This document shows positions 11,270 through 22,653 of a stretch of 64,000 nucleotides of DNA, piece after piece. Position numbers and translations under genes: made by a program. The notes below the pieces were generated by a model. That model was not told where the DNA came from. It saw nothing but the letters and a program-made list of their open reading frames with translations, and searched no databases. The stretch's first letter is position 1. Each line of letters opens with the position of its first letter. The stretch is from Apiospora phragmitis (lineage: Eukaryota > Ascomycota > Sordariomycetes > Amphisphaeriales > Apiosporaceae): NCBI GenBank assembly GCA_038363925.1, contig JAQQWL010000004.1:2356001-2420000 (forward strand), read 5' to 3'.

Positions 11270-12445
11270 TCAGCGGTCGTCAAGGTGATACTGTCGCCGC
11301 ACCACCCGCTCCGTCGTCGTGTACGGGTCGTCCGACGAGCTCCGCCGCAGCGTCGTGACCTGGTGCTCGACGTAGCGAGGCTCACGCTCACGGTAGACGA
11401 CAGCATTCCGACGATCATCATTATCGTCATCGCCATTGTGCCGCCTCGTGGAGTAGTAAGAGCGGCCACCGCCATCGCCATCGTGGTAGTAGTAGTGCTG
11501 CGACGAGGCCGACGACGACCTCCGGCGATCGCTATTGCCTCGGCTGCCGTCCTCTATGTAGTGCTGCTGCGGCGGCTCTCGTCTCGTGCTGGCAGGTCGG
11601 AAACCTCGGTCGGCGGTGACGGTGCCGACTACGGTGTACCTAGGATCACCATCTGAACGGCCCCTGGACGGGGCCCGCCGGATCGGCTCGTCTCCGTACA
11701 CCACGCGCTCGACCCCTCGACCCCTGTACACCTGAGCGGGTGGACGACCTTCGTCGACACTGCACCGTCTCCGCTGCGAAGCCGAGCGAGGACGAGGGCG
11801 ATGGTGGTGGTCGTAATACTCTTCCTCGCGCCCTCTGTTGTTGTCCCGCCTTCTGCGGTCTTGTTGTCGCCTGGCCTCCTCCCACTCCTCCTTTTCGCCG
11901 TAGGTGATGCCTCGGGGCCAGAAGCGGTTGGCCACGTACGTCGCGGCCGCGACTGAGCCTAGAAACACCAGGGATGTCTTGAGCGTAGTATTGTTACTGC
12001 TGCTGCTGCTATTTCCTTTCACTTTGTCCTTGGCGTGGTCTTTGGCGGTGGTGATCTCGTCCTTGATCTTCTCCTTGACCTGGTCCTTGAGAAATGATAC
12101 CGAGGGCCTCCTCTTCCTTGCTCCGTCTTTGTCCTGCTGCTGCTGCTGCTGAGGTGGTGTCAGGGGCCGGCTGGTTGTGAACGACTCACGCCGTCGAGAT
12201 GAGTGCTGATGCGGCGGAGGTTGTGGTGAGCCCCTATTCCGCAACGGATCGTTAGGGGATACGGAGGAGGACCATCTGGCGCTGCTCCGGCGCGTGGTGG
12301 TGGGGTAGGGGGGTCGGGAGTGGGACCGCGAGCGGGCCGCATAGGGGCTGGGTGAGCGGGAGTCGGCCAGTGAGGAGGAGAGCGAGGGGGTCCTGGTCGG
12401 TCGACCTCGTTGCATCTTTACTTGGGGTTGCGGATAGATAGACAA
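11270..12445 (-). CDS. Arg/Ser-rich protein with one predicted membrane helix
   Basis: An intact intronless frame of 391 residues. The N-terminal third is Ser/Pro/Arg-rich (RSRSHSRPPYPTTTRRSS) with a short polyGln tract. An amphipathic Lys/Glu/Asp helix follows (LKDQVKEKIKDEITTAKDH), then a probable single membrane segment (LKTSLVFLGSVAAATYVA) ending FWPRGITYGEKEEW. The C-terminal half is Arg-rich with His/Tyr runs. A second Met 11 residues downstream is an alternative start. No known domain. The order helix, membrane segment, basic disordered tail suggests an organelle-anchored scaffold, but this is only inference. Confidence 0.6.
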   Translation of the reverse strand: MSIYPQPQVKMQRGRPTRTPSLSSSLADSRSPSPYAARSRSHSRPPYPTTTRRSSARWSSSVSPNDPLRNRGSPQPPPHQHSSRRRESFTTSRPLTPPQQQQQQDKDGARKRRPSVSFLKDQVKEKIKDEITTAKDHAKDKVKGNSSSSSNNTTLKTSLVFLGSVAAATYVANRFWPRGITYGEKEEWEEARRQQDRRRRDNNRGREEEYYDHHHRPRPRSASQRRRCSVDEGRPPAQVYRGRGVERVVYGDEPIRRAPSRGRSDGDPRYTVVGTVTADRGFRPASTRREPPQQHYIEDGSRGNSDRRRSSSASSQHYYYHDGDGGGRSYYSTRRHNGDDDNDDRRNAVVYREREPRYVEHQVTTLRRSSSDDPYTTTERVVRRQYHLDDR

Positions 12446-15234
12446 GTAGCGCGCTCCACTCTCTCAGGAGTTGTTTGACTTGCGGAGTCAATAGACCAGA
12501 TGCTAGGGTATCCCTCTCAAGAGACAGTTCCCATAGACAGCCTCAATTGTGTCTCGGGCTTCAGTCAACTCGATTTCAACGTTTCGATCCTGTTATAGGG
12601 CATGCAATAGTAATGTATGAAATTGAATAGAATATCAGAGAGCCACCGCGTGTCGTTAGTATTGATGTGTTAATATGGAAGGCAGTTTGAGTTAGCCTGA
12701 AATAGAAGTCAAAGAAGAAGAGACGGAAACTCCGGAAATAGCCATTGACCAGGAATGGGCAATAAGCCCCAGTCAGGACTTGAAGGGGGTGAGAACGAGG
12801 CGGCGCACTAAAAACGGAACGTGGCATTCAGGCGAACACCTTGGGTAGTCGTAGCACTCGTGTATTCCCAATCTGCAATTGCCCGTTTCGCATCAGAACA
12901 AATGGATCAATGGGGGAAAAAAGGAAACCCATGACTGCCACGGAGCTGCCAAGCTTTTATGTCAAGCTTGAATAATGCCCGGCAGGACAAGAGCTTGGCG
13001 GCGGCCTTGTTGTTTCGACTGCAGCCAATCTCTGAAGCGCACCGATTTTTTGTATGCCCCCCTTTTTGGCTAGTGGGCATCTCCGATCTGAATCTGGCCT
13101 GATCCCTGGCCCTCGACACACATACATGCAAGCCAGAATCGGCGACAACCTCCTCAACTGGGTTTGTAGGCAATCGACGACTAACTGCGTACAAAGGTTT
13201 CGACACGTAGCACTCTTGCCGGGTGGTTGCATCCTGGGTCAGGTACAGAGAATCCAACTGGCCAAACCGACGAGGACTTGGAACGCACCACATCTTACTG
13301 CAGGCAGTGATACACGGGGAATGAACGAGATGCGCGTTGGTTTTCTGTTCTGTTCCAATGATGACCGTTGGTGCCGGTGCGTCAGTGGCGCCTCGGATTT
13401 GCGCCCGGCTAATGCTGCTGGCTCGGACTATTGTCATGTCTCACCAATGAGATCATATATGCAAGTTCTCAATGGTCTTGTTGTACTCGATGAATATCCT
13501 CTCGGCCGATAAGGTCATCCTTATTTAGAGGTCGAACGACGGACATATATGTCGCTTCACCCACTGTGGCACCATGTGTTTTATTTTTGGAGTCGATCAC
13601 CTATCTTTTATGTTTAGCGTAGTTGCTAACACGTTTGGTGGCACGTGAGTGATCAGTATTGTACATAGGTAGGACAAGTGAAGCACACGTACTCAAACAG
13701 GAGAAAAGTTGCCGTCCTTTTTGCATGGCCAAGAAGCTCGATAGCGTGAGGGAGTATTTGCTCGCTTAAGCCAGGTGTAGGTGTACACCCATAGGCGAGC
13801 CTGGTTGGGTACTGGTCATTAAGCGTTGCCAGACGTCGGTATGATATCGAGTCATCGACCTAATGGAAATGAAAGACGCGAAAGAAGCAAAATAGTCCAG
13901 AAGATATGATGTTCTCAGAGAGGAATGTCCGATTCCCCAGCGACCTTTTCTGCCTCTGCATTGAAACCCAACTTCTCCGTGTGCTTGTAGACTGATTTCG
14001 AAAACCAAAGCTGATTGTCCGGGCCAGATCCTCGCCGTGTTCGCGTCTGCCTCCGTTTTACACAACGTCTGCGTCTGGTTCTGCGTGAGCGTGCCTAGGT
14101 AGGTTGGTTTCTAGTGAGCATTTGTATATATAGCTTACGTTTCTTCTTTCCTTCGTTGTGATACTACCTGCAGCTCGGGTTCTTTCCTTTCTTTACAGCT
14201 TGAATTTGGTAAGAAATCCCCTCGACGTAATGATTCACCATAAAGACACGTACGATAAGGATACGCCCCGCAAAACTGTTGTCACACGCAAAAGTGGAAC
14301 TCCACTATACACGTGCGATATAGTGGTATGCGTACTCTAATGCGACAACTGTCGAGAAGCCGAGAGACAGGTAGTGGTGTTGAAAAACCAGCGGGAGTCA
14401 AAGCCCTTCTTTCGAGTCCGGTCAGGTTGGCAGGCTATGCGTAATTACAAAGTCAAGTACCAAGAGCAAGAGCGGTCGTCCGCTGTTATAACCATCGATA
14501 CCAGTTTGGAGGAAGCTTGGCCTGACGGGAAAAACTACATGTCAATAACCACGAGACTTGCAACGGATGAGATCTCCAGAGGAAGAATAAGCTGGTGGTG
14601 GTGGGATTTGCCACTAATCAGGTACGCAGCGCTGAACAGAGGAACACCTAACCAGTGCGGGGGGTAAGGAAGCCCATGTCTGCCTGAGGGTGTTTGTCGT
14701 ATGATTTTGCTTATGGAGAGGTACACAGTTCGAGTCACCCCGAAAGCGCCCTGCAGACGTACAGGAACACAAAGGAGACGCCATCAAAGGGAGAGACAGC
14801 AGGAACAAAGGAAATAGGAAAATATTATGCCTTCCTATTATAAAGAACAAGAGGAGGAGAAGCAAAAAATAAACTAAACTGTCTACTAGGCCCTCTACGG
14901 AGCGCCCCCTTCTGAGCTTGCAACTGATACTAATTAAGTGTTTTGTTTCTGTGTGTCCCTTATATTGTAACCATTAGATTGTGACCCTCCTCTTTACTTT
15001 GAGGTTCAGAAGCTCGCTCTTAACAGGAGCATTGACCACTATGCCTTGCCTGTTTCCGCGTATTTCTTTCTACGAGGTTCATCGTACAGACCGTTGCACC
15101 AACGCGCCCGACTCCCCAGCGGTGATGAAAAGCCGACTTATTGGGCATGATGTAGGGTGGTTCAGTTTGCTGATTTCTTTAGATAAGATATGGGCGGCAG
15201 GCCATTGGAGGGGAGGGGGATTGTGCAGAAGAAT

Positions 15235-15260
15235 GGTCAAGGTGGCCTGCCACCTTGACC
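15235..15260. repeat. Perfect 11-bp inverted repeat (hairpin)
   Basis: Arms GGTCAAGGTGG (15235-15245) and CCACCTTGACC (15250-15260) are exact reverse complements around a 4-nt loop CCTG. It sits in a gene-poor spacer with no flanking gene end within 1 kb, so it is not obviously a terminator. It could be a palindromic protein-binding site. Confidence 0.8.
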
Positions 15261-15771
15261 ACCACCTAGAGTGTTCTGGCACATTGGCGGAGCAACCACC
15301 ATGGTCTCCTATCCAACCATCATTCAATCAGATCGAGCCTCCTTCTAGGTTCTCTGTATTTTTTAACTCGTGATCACCCAACTTGGTATACACATTAATC
15401 TGATACTTGCTGGGCCTGTAGACCACCACACATGAGCAACACCTGGGTGGTCTGCCACTACATATTTCATCGTTACAGCACTAACTACAGCACTATAGGA
15501 ATTCCACTACTCACTTCATAGGATCAATTGTAAATGGACATGAGGAACCCAAATACAATACATGAGGTCATCGTGAGCTCCCCATGGCCATTCATACAAG
15601 CAAACCTCTGAGCTACCAGCATCATCAGGACTGCCAATTTAATAATATCTACGGCATATTAAAACAAGAAATGGACGTTTGATCGTATTCAGGGCTAATA
15701 ATGATGTTCAAAACGCAGCCCATGTAGCACAAGCCTGTTTCCCGAGTGTCCTCGTTGCTGTGATGCCATCG

Positions 15772-15978
15772 TCAGTCGTCAGGGACTATGCCCTTCACAC
15801 CAAGCCACTTTCCAAGCCTGCTAAACATCAGCATGGGCAGCTGATTCCGGTAGACGTGTGAATATGCCCTCCTATCTCTGTAAATCATTTCCTCTGCTTG
15901 CTCTACGAAGTAGCCGATCTGAACAGTGTTCTTTGTATTAGTTGCTGCCCAAGCTAGCCAATTAGCCACCAGTTCCAT
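15772..15978 (-). other. Coding-like ORF fragment, unknown
   Basis: A minus-strand frame of 68 codons (MELVANWLAWAATN, GYFVEQAEEMIYRDRRAYSH, then LPMLMFSRLGKWLG). It is preceded by a CTGAC branch-like site and TAG acceptor-like sequence about 15990-16010. Composition is protein-like, but no upstream exon or family could be identified. It may be a decayed gene or chance. Confidence 0.2.
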
Positions 15979-16478
15979 CAGTCTACTACAAGCATAAAGT
16001 CAGAACCGCAGAAGCATCGATGTCCTAAAGAAGCCATATAAAATATTCGTTATGAGAGTGATGATAGCCGATGGTATTGAGTAATAAGTGTTTCTTCTCT
16101 ACAAAAGGACGAGATGACGTTGAGAAAGACGAGGGCGCTAACCAGAACGCGATAAGTGGAGCCCGACATGCCCCCCACTTTGCACCCGCCCTACTCCCAT
16201 TAGATCGTCCATCAATTCGATTCGGCTCAACGCGACTTTGCCTGGGCTTGACGCGCCACAATTAAATTGATTGGATTGATTATTCGAAGCAACATTGGCA
16301 ACGGTACTTACCTTTTGGACTACATGTACACTCAAAACACCCAGTCAATACCTGCATTTGGTTTATTTACCTGTACTGTTTTCTTTTCCAACACCTGCCA
16401 CCCAAACCACTGTCTTTCGTCCTCTCTTGGTTGCCAGTTACCTGCCTGGAATGCCTCACTGCTGTTGCTAAGCCAGCG

Positions 16479-19248
16479 ATGAACTCGCCGCCTACCTCAG
16501 AGACTGGTGGGACGGCCTTCGACCCCTCGCAACCCTTTGCTGGTGTTGTCGTCTGCTGCACAAGCATCCCGCCCGACCAAAGAGTAAGTTTGATCTCCGA
16601 TTGGACTTGTGCCGTTGCCATGTGTCTGGACACTGATATGGCCCCCTCCACTACAGACCGAGATCGCGACAAGGACGGCCGATCTGGGAGGCATTCACAA
16701 GTATGACCTCACCCCCGACGTAACCCACCTCATCGTCGGCGACTACGACACCCCGAAGTACCGCCATGTCGCCCGCGAGCGCCCCGACATCAAGCCCATG
16801 GCCGTGGGCTGGATCAACGCCGTCCGCAGCCTCTGGGTCGAGGACCAGGACATCGACTTCGCCGCGCTCGAGGCCCAATGGCAGCTCAAACCCTTCGAGG
16901 CGCGCGGCGCGAACCCGGACAGCCCCCACGCCGAGGAGCGCGAGCCCGGGCGGCTGCTGGTCTGCCTCACGGGCTTCGACGAGGCTGACCGCCTGTACAT
17001 CGAGGAGACGGTGAAAGCGAACGGCGGCGAGTACACGGGCGACCTCTCGAGGAAGGTCACCCACCTGATCGTCTGCAAGCCCGAGGGCAAGAAGTACATG
17101 GCCGCCCGCGACTGGGACATCACCACCGTCTCGCTCGAGTGGCTCAACGACAGCGTCGACCGGGGCATGATCCTCGACGAGGCCTGCTACGACCCGCTGT
17201 TCCCCAAGGAGCGCCAGGGCAAGGGCGCGCGCAAGGAGCTCAAGCGGCTCCCGATCTCGGCGAAGCGGCCGCGCGACGGCTCCGCGGCGCCCCCGGAGGA
17301 GGGGCGCAGGAAGCTCCGGAAGACGGCGAGCATGAAGCTCGCCAAGGGCGGCAACAACATCTGGGGCGAGATGATTGTGAAGCGGTCGTCGATGGACCTG
17401 TCGAGGCCGGCCCTGGACTCGCGGGCGGCCAGCATGTCGGCTATCGATCAGGTCGCCGAACCGCAGCAAGCGTCGGAAAGCAGCCAACCCGCGCGTTCCA
17501 TGTCGAGCGCGGACCCTACACCCCTCCCCGAAGGCGGCGTGTTCTCGTCATGCTGGTTCTTCGTTCACGGATTCCCTACAAACCGTTCCCAGATCGTCTG
17601 CGAGCACTTGGTGTCACATGGCGGAGAAGTCTCCTCTTCACTGGCCGATGTGGCGTCTTCGTCACACCCCGAACCAGCCGACCAGCGCTTCTTGATCGTG
17701 CCACAGACCTCTCAGCCCGATACGCATCCTACCATACCCGAAGGTGTTCATATTATTACCGAGTTCTATCTTGAGCGGTGCATTCATAACAGACGTCTAT
17801 TCCACCCGAACGAGCATGTTCTGGGGCGACCATTCCCCCTATTCCCCATCGATGGATTCCAGGAGCTTACCATCTGCACCGCCGGCTTCAAGAATGAGCA
17901 GCTGAACCAAGTCGAGAAGACCGTGTCGCAACTGGGCGCCAAGTATGCCGAGAGGCTGAACTCGCAGAGCTCATTACTGGTTTGCCCCTCGATCAAGGAC
18001 GTCCGGAGGCAGAAGTTGGATTTCGCCATTCTCTCCAAGATCCCCGTGGTGAATGCCGAGTGGCTCTGGCAGTGCATCTCGACTGGCTGCCTGGTCCCCT
18101 GGTGGGAGGAGTACATGTTTCCCGAGTTGAAGCAGCGACACTCCATCGACGTCGATCCAGACCTCCAGAGGCACAACCAAAAGCTGGCGAGGACGAGGTC
18201 CGAACCTTTATACAAAAAGCCGAAACCAGGCCGCCGCTCTCAGGGTAGTGTGATTGACGGAAGCGCCTTCAGGGATGACAATAAAACCCCGACGACGAAC
18301 AATGCTGGGCCCGAAGAAACTTCACACTACGAAACTGCACCCACCCACCCGCAAGGATTTTCCGATACAGCCCCCGAACCTCAACCTCTCTCTGAAGCAT
18401 CTGGGGCGTCTTTGAACAGCAACGGCAAGCCTTCATCAAAGTCGCCATCGAAACCCGACGATGACTCGAATCGAAAGCCTTTGCGGCGCTTTCAGTCGGG
18501 CGGCACCGTAGCTGACTCAGAAGGCGGTGAAGGTTTTGATGAGTCGGACGACGACACAGCTTCCATCCGGCTGCCTCCCTCGGCTGAGGACCTGGCACGC
18601 TCGCGCAAACGGAAAGCCGAGGCGGAAAAGGAGGCAGTAGCCGCAGCAGCAGCGGAAAAGGAAGCCGCGATGGCTAAAGAGGCAGCGGTAAAAGAGGCGG
18701 CGAAGAAGGCCGAGCGCGAGGCCCTGGCCAACCGTCTCGTCGACCTGATCCCGAACGGCGCCGCCGGCGATAGTTCGGCGCGTTCTCCCCGGCGCAAGCG
18801 CAAAGTGTTCGGGCGAGCCATTAGCAACGCGTCGGCCGCCTCTTCGGCGAGTGGTGGCGGCGGTGGCGATAGTAATAACGTTGTCGACGCCGCAAGACCC
18901 GCGTCATCCCTGAGCGCAGGGTCTACTGCCACCAAAATAATGCCGACGCGCATAGATTCCCTCAACAGCCTCGAGGGCGGGTCCGCCAGCCAGGACAACA
19001 CCATGCTGGACGAGGACGGCGCTTCGGGCAAGCCGCCCGCGACGCAGATCAACTACGATAATCCCGAGGCCACGCGGCATCGGGCCGTCGTCATGGCGCG
19101 CATGAAGGGTAGTGGCAGCAGCGCGGCCATCGAGGAGAAGAAGGTTCGGCAGAAACAGCAGCAGGAGCAGCCCGTCACGATGGAGACGCTGCGGGCGGAC
19201 GGGGATTCGGCCGCGAGTGGGGCGGTGAGGAGGAGTCGGCGTCGTTGA
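16479..19248 (+). CDS. DPB11: DPB11/Rad4(Cut5)/TopBP1 replication and checkpoint scaffold
   Basis: A BRCT-repeat scaffold that brings phosphorylated Sld3/Sld2-type partners to origins and activates the Mec1/ATR checkpoint. Exon 1 is 16479-16583 (35 codons, up to SIPPDQR). Intron 16584-16656 has GTAAGT...CTACAG. Exon 2 is 16657-19248. Total 898 residues, intact. BRCT1 spans about residues 18-115 (DVTHLIVGDYDTPKYRHVA, PMAVGWINAVRSLW). BRCT2 is about 130-215 (VTHLIVCKPEGKKY, SLEWLNDSVDRG). BRCT3 is about 330-430 (CWFFVHGFP, ITEFYLERCIHNRR). BRCT4 is about 437-525 (AEWLWQCISTGCLVPWWEEY). Two BRCT pairs are the fungal Dpb11/Rad4 arrangement. The C-terminal 370 residues are disordered, with an Ala/Glu/Lys coiled-coil-like helix near 690-730 and a basic RRSRRR end. 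Antisense frames in this GC-rich gene are shadows. Confidence 0.9.
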
Positions 19249-20235
19249 ATGAGTGTGATAATAATGAGATTAAGAATATATACAATACATGGTGATGGAT
19301 GATGGCTACGGGGAGGAGGGAGATGGGGGTGTGAGTGTGGCGAAATTATTGGTTTGACGATCACGAACGAGATGGGAAGAGAGTATGGGAGATATTTTAT
19401 GCCTGTTGTATGTATGTATGGCGTATTGGTGTCTGCCTTTTTATTCTGCATCAACATAGGATCATGACACGAAATGACAAGGCATTGCGTTGTTTTGGAA
19501 CCCAGCTTTTTTTTATCATAGATATTTACAGGATGATCAATATATCTTGTTAATCAAGTAACGTACCTACCGAGCCTACTATCTTACTCGGGTGTGCTGC
19601 GCACTTGGTTCCCCCCGAATGTCTCGACTTTCTGTCTCTATAGGGCAGCCTGGCATGCCCGGTTAGAAGTAATCAATCAGTTAGTCAATTAGTAGGTAAA
19701 CACACTGAGTAGGCATGCCAAGCTGCCCTGTAGAGAAAGAAAGCGGACCATAGAGACGACAATTCATGTTGGGGGTGAGACGTGCGTACAGAAGGAAGTG
19801 CGCATGCACGCATCTTTTCATTTCCAGGTAGAATTTATGTTTGACAAATCCAAATGAGCAACTTTCCTCCTACGGGTATCATCATATCACACTTTCCCCT
19901 CCCAACCATGTCCTCCCTTATATTGTATCCTAACACATCCTCCCGCCATCGTATCATACATATGAAAATCATGCAGCTCGATACTACACTACACATACAC
20001 ATATAGCGACAGTGCGTGCATTATAGTTATAATCCCCCACCTCCCCTTAACTTCAATCTTAGTCGAACAAAACCGGACATAGAACGTAGAATCGTAGCAG
20101 ATCGTAATAGCCTCCCTCTTCTCGTTTTCCTGGCCATCATCAACCAAACACCCCTTTCTCCTTATTTTTGTTTTGTTTTGTTGGGGGCCTGTCTCTGTCA
20201 AGGCCCAGCCCCGAGACATGTAGGTTAGGATATCT
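19249..20235. other. Convergent spacer between DPB11 and the DUF8035 gene
   Basis: About 1 kb holding the 3' ends of two convergent genes. The notable structure is the long inverted repeat at 19627-19744 (listed separately). No ORF of interest. Confidence 0.5.
19627..19744. repeat. Imperfect 33-bp inverted repeat with 52-bp spacer
   Basis: Left arm 19627-19659 and right arm 19712-19744 are reverse complements at 29 of 33 positions, with the core AGGGCAGCYTGGCATGCC shared. Three of the four mismatches are transitions. The spacer is AT-rich. I see no target-site duplication. It could be a MITE-like relic, a transcription-termination or dsRNA-forming hairpin for the two convergent genes, or a protein-binding palindrome. 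Confidence 0.8.
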
Positions 20236-22653
20236 TTACAGACCGGCAGCCGCCTCAGTAAGAACGCTGAGGAGACTGGCGGCGGCACCACCGATACCCA
20301 CGGCGCGAAGCGTCTCGCCCCGGGCCTTCTTCCGCGCCACACGATCCTCGCTCCGGTCGGCGTCATCACGGTACCGGTCCCGGTCACCGCGGCGGCGGGC
20401 GCTGTACCGATCCCCTCGCGGGCGCGTGGTAGTGTCGGCGCTGCCGCCGTGGTGATGCCTGGAGTGGTGCCCTCTACGGTAGTCATCCTCGCTGCCACGA
20501 TGCCCCCGATCTCGTTCTCGATCTCGTGCCGAAGGGTCGCGATGATGGTCCCTGTCGTCGAGGGAGCGGGCCGCGTAGCGATCCTCGCGGTATCGCCGAT
20601 CGTCTCGGTCTCTGTGACTGCTGCGTGACTGCGGTACGGACCGTGGAGTCGATCCATCATTGAGCACCTTGGGCTCGGGATCAAAGCGCACATGCGGCTC
20701 GTCGTTCTTGTTCTTCAAAATCGGCTTGGGCTTCACCGTAGCGGCAGGACTGGGCCCGTTTCCCCTCTCTTTATCTGGAGGAGGGACAATAAAAGGGTAG
20801 AATCTAGTTCCCTTTTCATTGCCATCTTCGCGAGACTGGCCGTCCTTGGAGTCTTCAGAGTAGGAGCCGCGGCCATTTCGAGATTGGTAAGCTGGAAGCT
20901 CCTCCTCATCGGAGCTAGAGCCGGATGAATCAAACAGGTCGGAGCTTGAAGAGGACTGAGAATCGGCGCGAGGTCTGCTGCCGGCCCCGTTGGGAGCCCT
21001 CTTCTGCGCTTCGACATCCCAGTTCTTGTACTTGTCCGGGTAATACCTTTGGGTCTCGCTGCGCTCCCTGGGTTTGCGCTGTTTCATACGCCTCTTGCGT
21101 ACTTCTGCGCTGCGGCGCGCAAACTCGCTGATGTCCTCCTTGGAAAACATACCAAGAATAGCGACAAAGTCTGGACGCGCCTCGAAACGCACGCCCGCTT
21201 GGTGCAGCACCTCGGGAGAGACAAGAGACCTTTTGATGCGTGTCCACGAAGCGTCCAAGGGTATGTCATGCCCCTGGGAGTCGGGCGCTAGGCGGGAGCA
21301 GCGTTGCGATTGTCCCGTGGGATAAGGTGCGACGCCCGGGATCGCCGGGGCCGAGAGAGAGTTGGGGTGGAGTACGGGAGGAGGCGAGCTCCCGTAAGAT
21401 GGAGGTGGGACATGGTCAGCCGAGGGAAGAAGACCGGCGTTAGGTGGAGGAGGAAGGTAATGATTTTGCGGCGAGGTGCCAGGGCTGGGACCGGTGGTAT
21501 AGTTTGAAGGGGGTTGAAGGTGCATGTTGTCCATAGCGATGGCCAAGTCAGCCTCACGTTTATCTATGGCCATGAGATCGCGCGTAGAAATGACCAGAGC
21601 CATCGAATCATCAGTACGGCCGTCCATATCGTCATCCGAGTAACGCCTGTCGTAGGACAGGCCGGTGGACTGCTGTGTGAGACTTGACGGATACGGTGAT
21701 TGTTTCTCCGGTTGGCGCCGTTCCTCTTTGATGGAAGGGAAAAACTTCTCATTATCGATAGTCGGGTACATCTCCTTCGGACTCAACTCATCAGCAGCCG
21801 ATGGGTAGGGAGGGTATGGCGCGACGGCGAGCGAAGGTTTTTGGGACTCGTAGCTCTCGAGAAAACCACGAACAGTAGGCGTGACGCCGCCAGAGATTGA
21901 TCGTTGCTCATCAAGCTGCCTGATGTAAGCGCGAAGAACATCCTGGACAGAGTTAGTAAGCAGATCGCGATAACTGACGGGAATGAGTGGACGCACCTGA
22001 TTCCTTCTGAGGACATCTCTCGAGAAACCTTCGTGCTCAAGTTCGTCCCTGAACTGTCGCCAGAGGCCATCATCAACCACGCTAGCACCCGCATCCGAGC
22101 TCTCGCGCTGGAAGATCCTCGCGGCAATCACATCAACCTTGTCCTTGATGGATTCCAGGTTCGCGCTGCTGGTATCTACTGCGGGATGTGACCTGGCAGG
22201 ATTGTGCAGCTGAACCGTGTCGAGGAACATGTCAATATTGAGTCGTTGGTTAGCCAGCTTGGTGCGGATCAGGGCGATCTTGTCACGTTCGAAACCATTC
22301 AGCGAGGACGCATCTCGGCCGTCTCCGTCGCTACCGCTCCCAGGACCACCGCGTCTCCCCAGGATGGTATCGAGTTGCTGTAGAGTGAACTCACAGTCCT
22401 CCAGGATGGGCGTGAGCTGTCTGATGTAGCGCGATTTATCGCCCGAGTTGAGTAAAGAATCCGGGTCCTCGGCCTCTGCTTTCAGATGCTTCAATACCGT
22501 ATGCAGCCCGTAGACTATCATAGACACGTCGGAAAAGTCTGTGCCAGCCTTCCGGGCCCGTCGAAAGAGCTGGCGCGCAAAGGCGTCGACCTTGTCAATG
22601 TCGGCAGCCGACGATGCCTGGGCGGCTGTTCCATAGCCGTTGGTCGTCATCAC
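20236..22653 (-). CDS. DUF8035-type ascomycete protein with glycine-zipper-like C-terminus
   Basis: An intact frame of 805 residues without introns. The N-terminal 250 residues form a helical domain of the kind found at the N-terminus of many filamentous-fungal proteins (SMIVYGLHTVLKHLK, LTPILEDCEFTLQQLDTILG). A Pro/Ser-rich linker follows. A compact conserved-looking segment (IPLDASWTRIKRSLVSPEVL then RFEARPDFVAILGMFSKED) matches the pattern I associate with DUF8035. An Arg/Lys nuclear-type cluster (RKRRMKQRKPRER), a Ser/acidic patch and a long Arg/Asp/His-rich repeat come next. The last residues (AVGIGGAAASLLSVLTEAAA) form a Gly/Ala helix that could insert in or pack on membranes. Function is unknown. 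The domain name is from memory of the pattern, not a search. Confidence 0.65.
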   Translation of the reverse strand: MMTTNGYGTAAQASSAADIDKVDAFARQLFRRARKAGTDFSDVSMIVYGLHTVLKHLKAEAEDPDSLLNSGDKSRYIRQLTPILEDCEFTLQQLDTILGRRGGPGSGSDGDGRDASSLNGFERDKIALIRTKLANQRLNIDMFLDTVQLHNPARSHPAVDTSSANLESIKDKVDVIAARIFQRESSDAGASVVDDGLWRQFRDELEHEGFSRDVLRRNQVRPLIPVSYRDLLTNSVQDVLRAYIRQLDEQRSISGGVTPTVRGFLESYESQKPSLAVAPYPPYPSAADELSPKEMYPTIDNEKFFPSIKEERRQPEKQSPYPSSLTQQSTGLSYDRRYSDDDMDGRTDDSMALVISTRDLMAIDKREADLAIAMDNMHLQPPSNYTTGPSPGTSPQNHYLPPPPNAGLLPSADHVPPPSYGSSPPPVLHPNSLSAPAIPGVAPYPTGQSQRCSRLAPDSQGHDIPLDASWTRIKRSLVSPEVLHQAGVRFEARPDFVAILGMFSKEDISEFARRSAEVRKRRMKQRKPRERSETQRYYPDKYKNWDVEAQKRAPNGAGSRPRADSQSSSSSDLFDSSGSSSDEEELPAYQSRNGRGSYSEDSKDGQSREDGNEKGTRFYPFIVPPPDKERGNGPSPAATVKPKPILKNKNDEPHVRFDPEPKVLNDGSTPRSVPQSRSSHRDRDDRRYREDRYAARSLDDRDHHRDPSARDRERDRGHRGSEDDYRRGHHSRHHHGGSADTTTRPRGDRYSARRRGDRDRYRDDADRSEDRVARKKARGETLRAVGIGGAAASLLSVLTEAAAGL

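Larger units (their letters stand above)
12446..16478. other. Four-kilobase gene-poor region
   Basis: No gene could be assembled. Overlapping frames on both strands at 12907-13512 code for nothing recognisable. A minus-strand frame at 15772-15978 looks mildly coding (listed separately), and a perfect hairpin lies at 15235-15260. The last 150 bp before 16479 are the DPB11 leader. The region could hold regulatory DNA or non-coding transcripts that cannot be detected from sequence alone. Confidence 0.4.

Noticed and set aside
12907..13512. Overlapping 176- and 152-codon frames on opposite strands
   Set aside because: Neither shows a domain, splice signals or a start context; at most one could be real.
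15412..15460. Short inverted repeat AGACCACC/GGTGGTCT
   Set aside because: Only 8 bp arms; expected by chance in this length of sequence.
16651..17487. Long antisense frame (278 codons) over DPB11
   Set aside because: Shadow of a GC-biased real gene; Arg/Ala/Leu-rich with no domain.
19627..19744. Calling the inverted repeat a MITE
   Set aside because: No target-site duplication and no second copy seen in the window; kept only as an inverted repeat.
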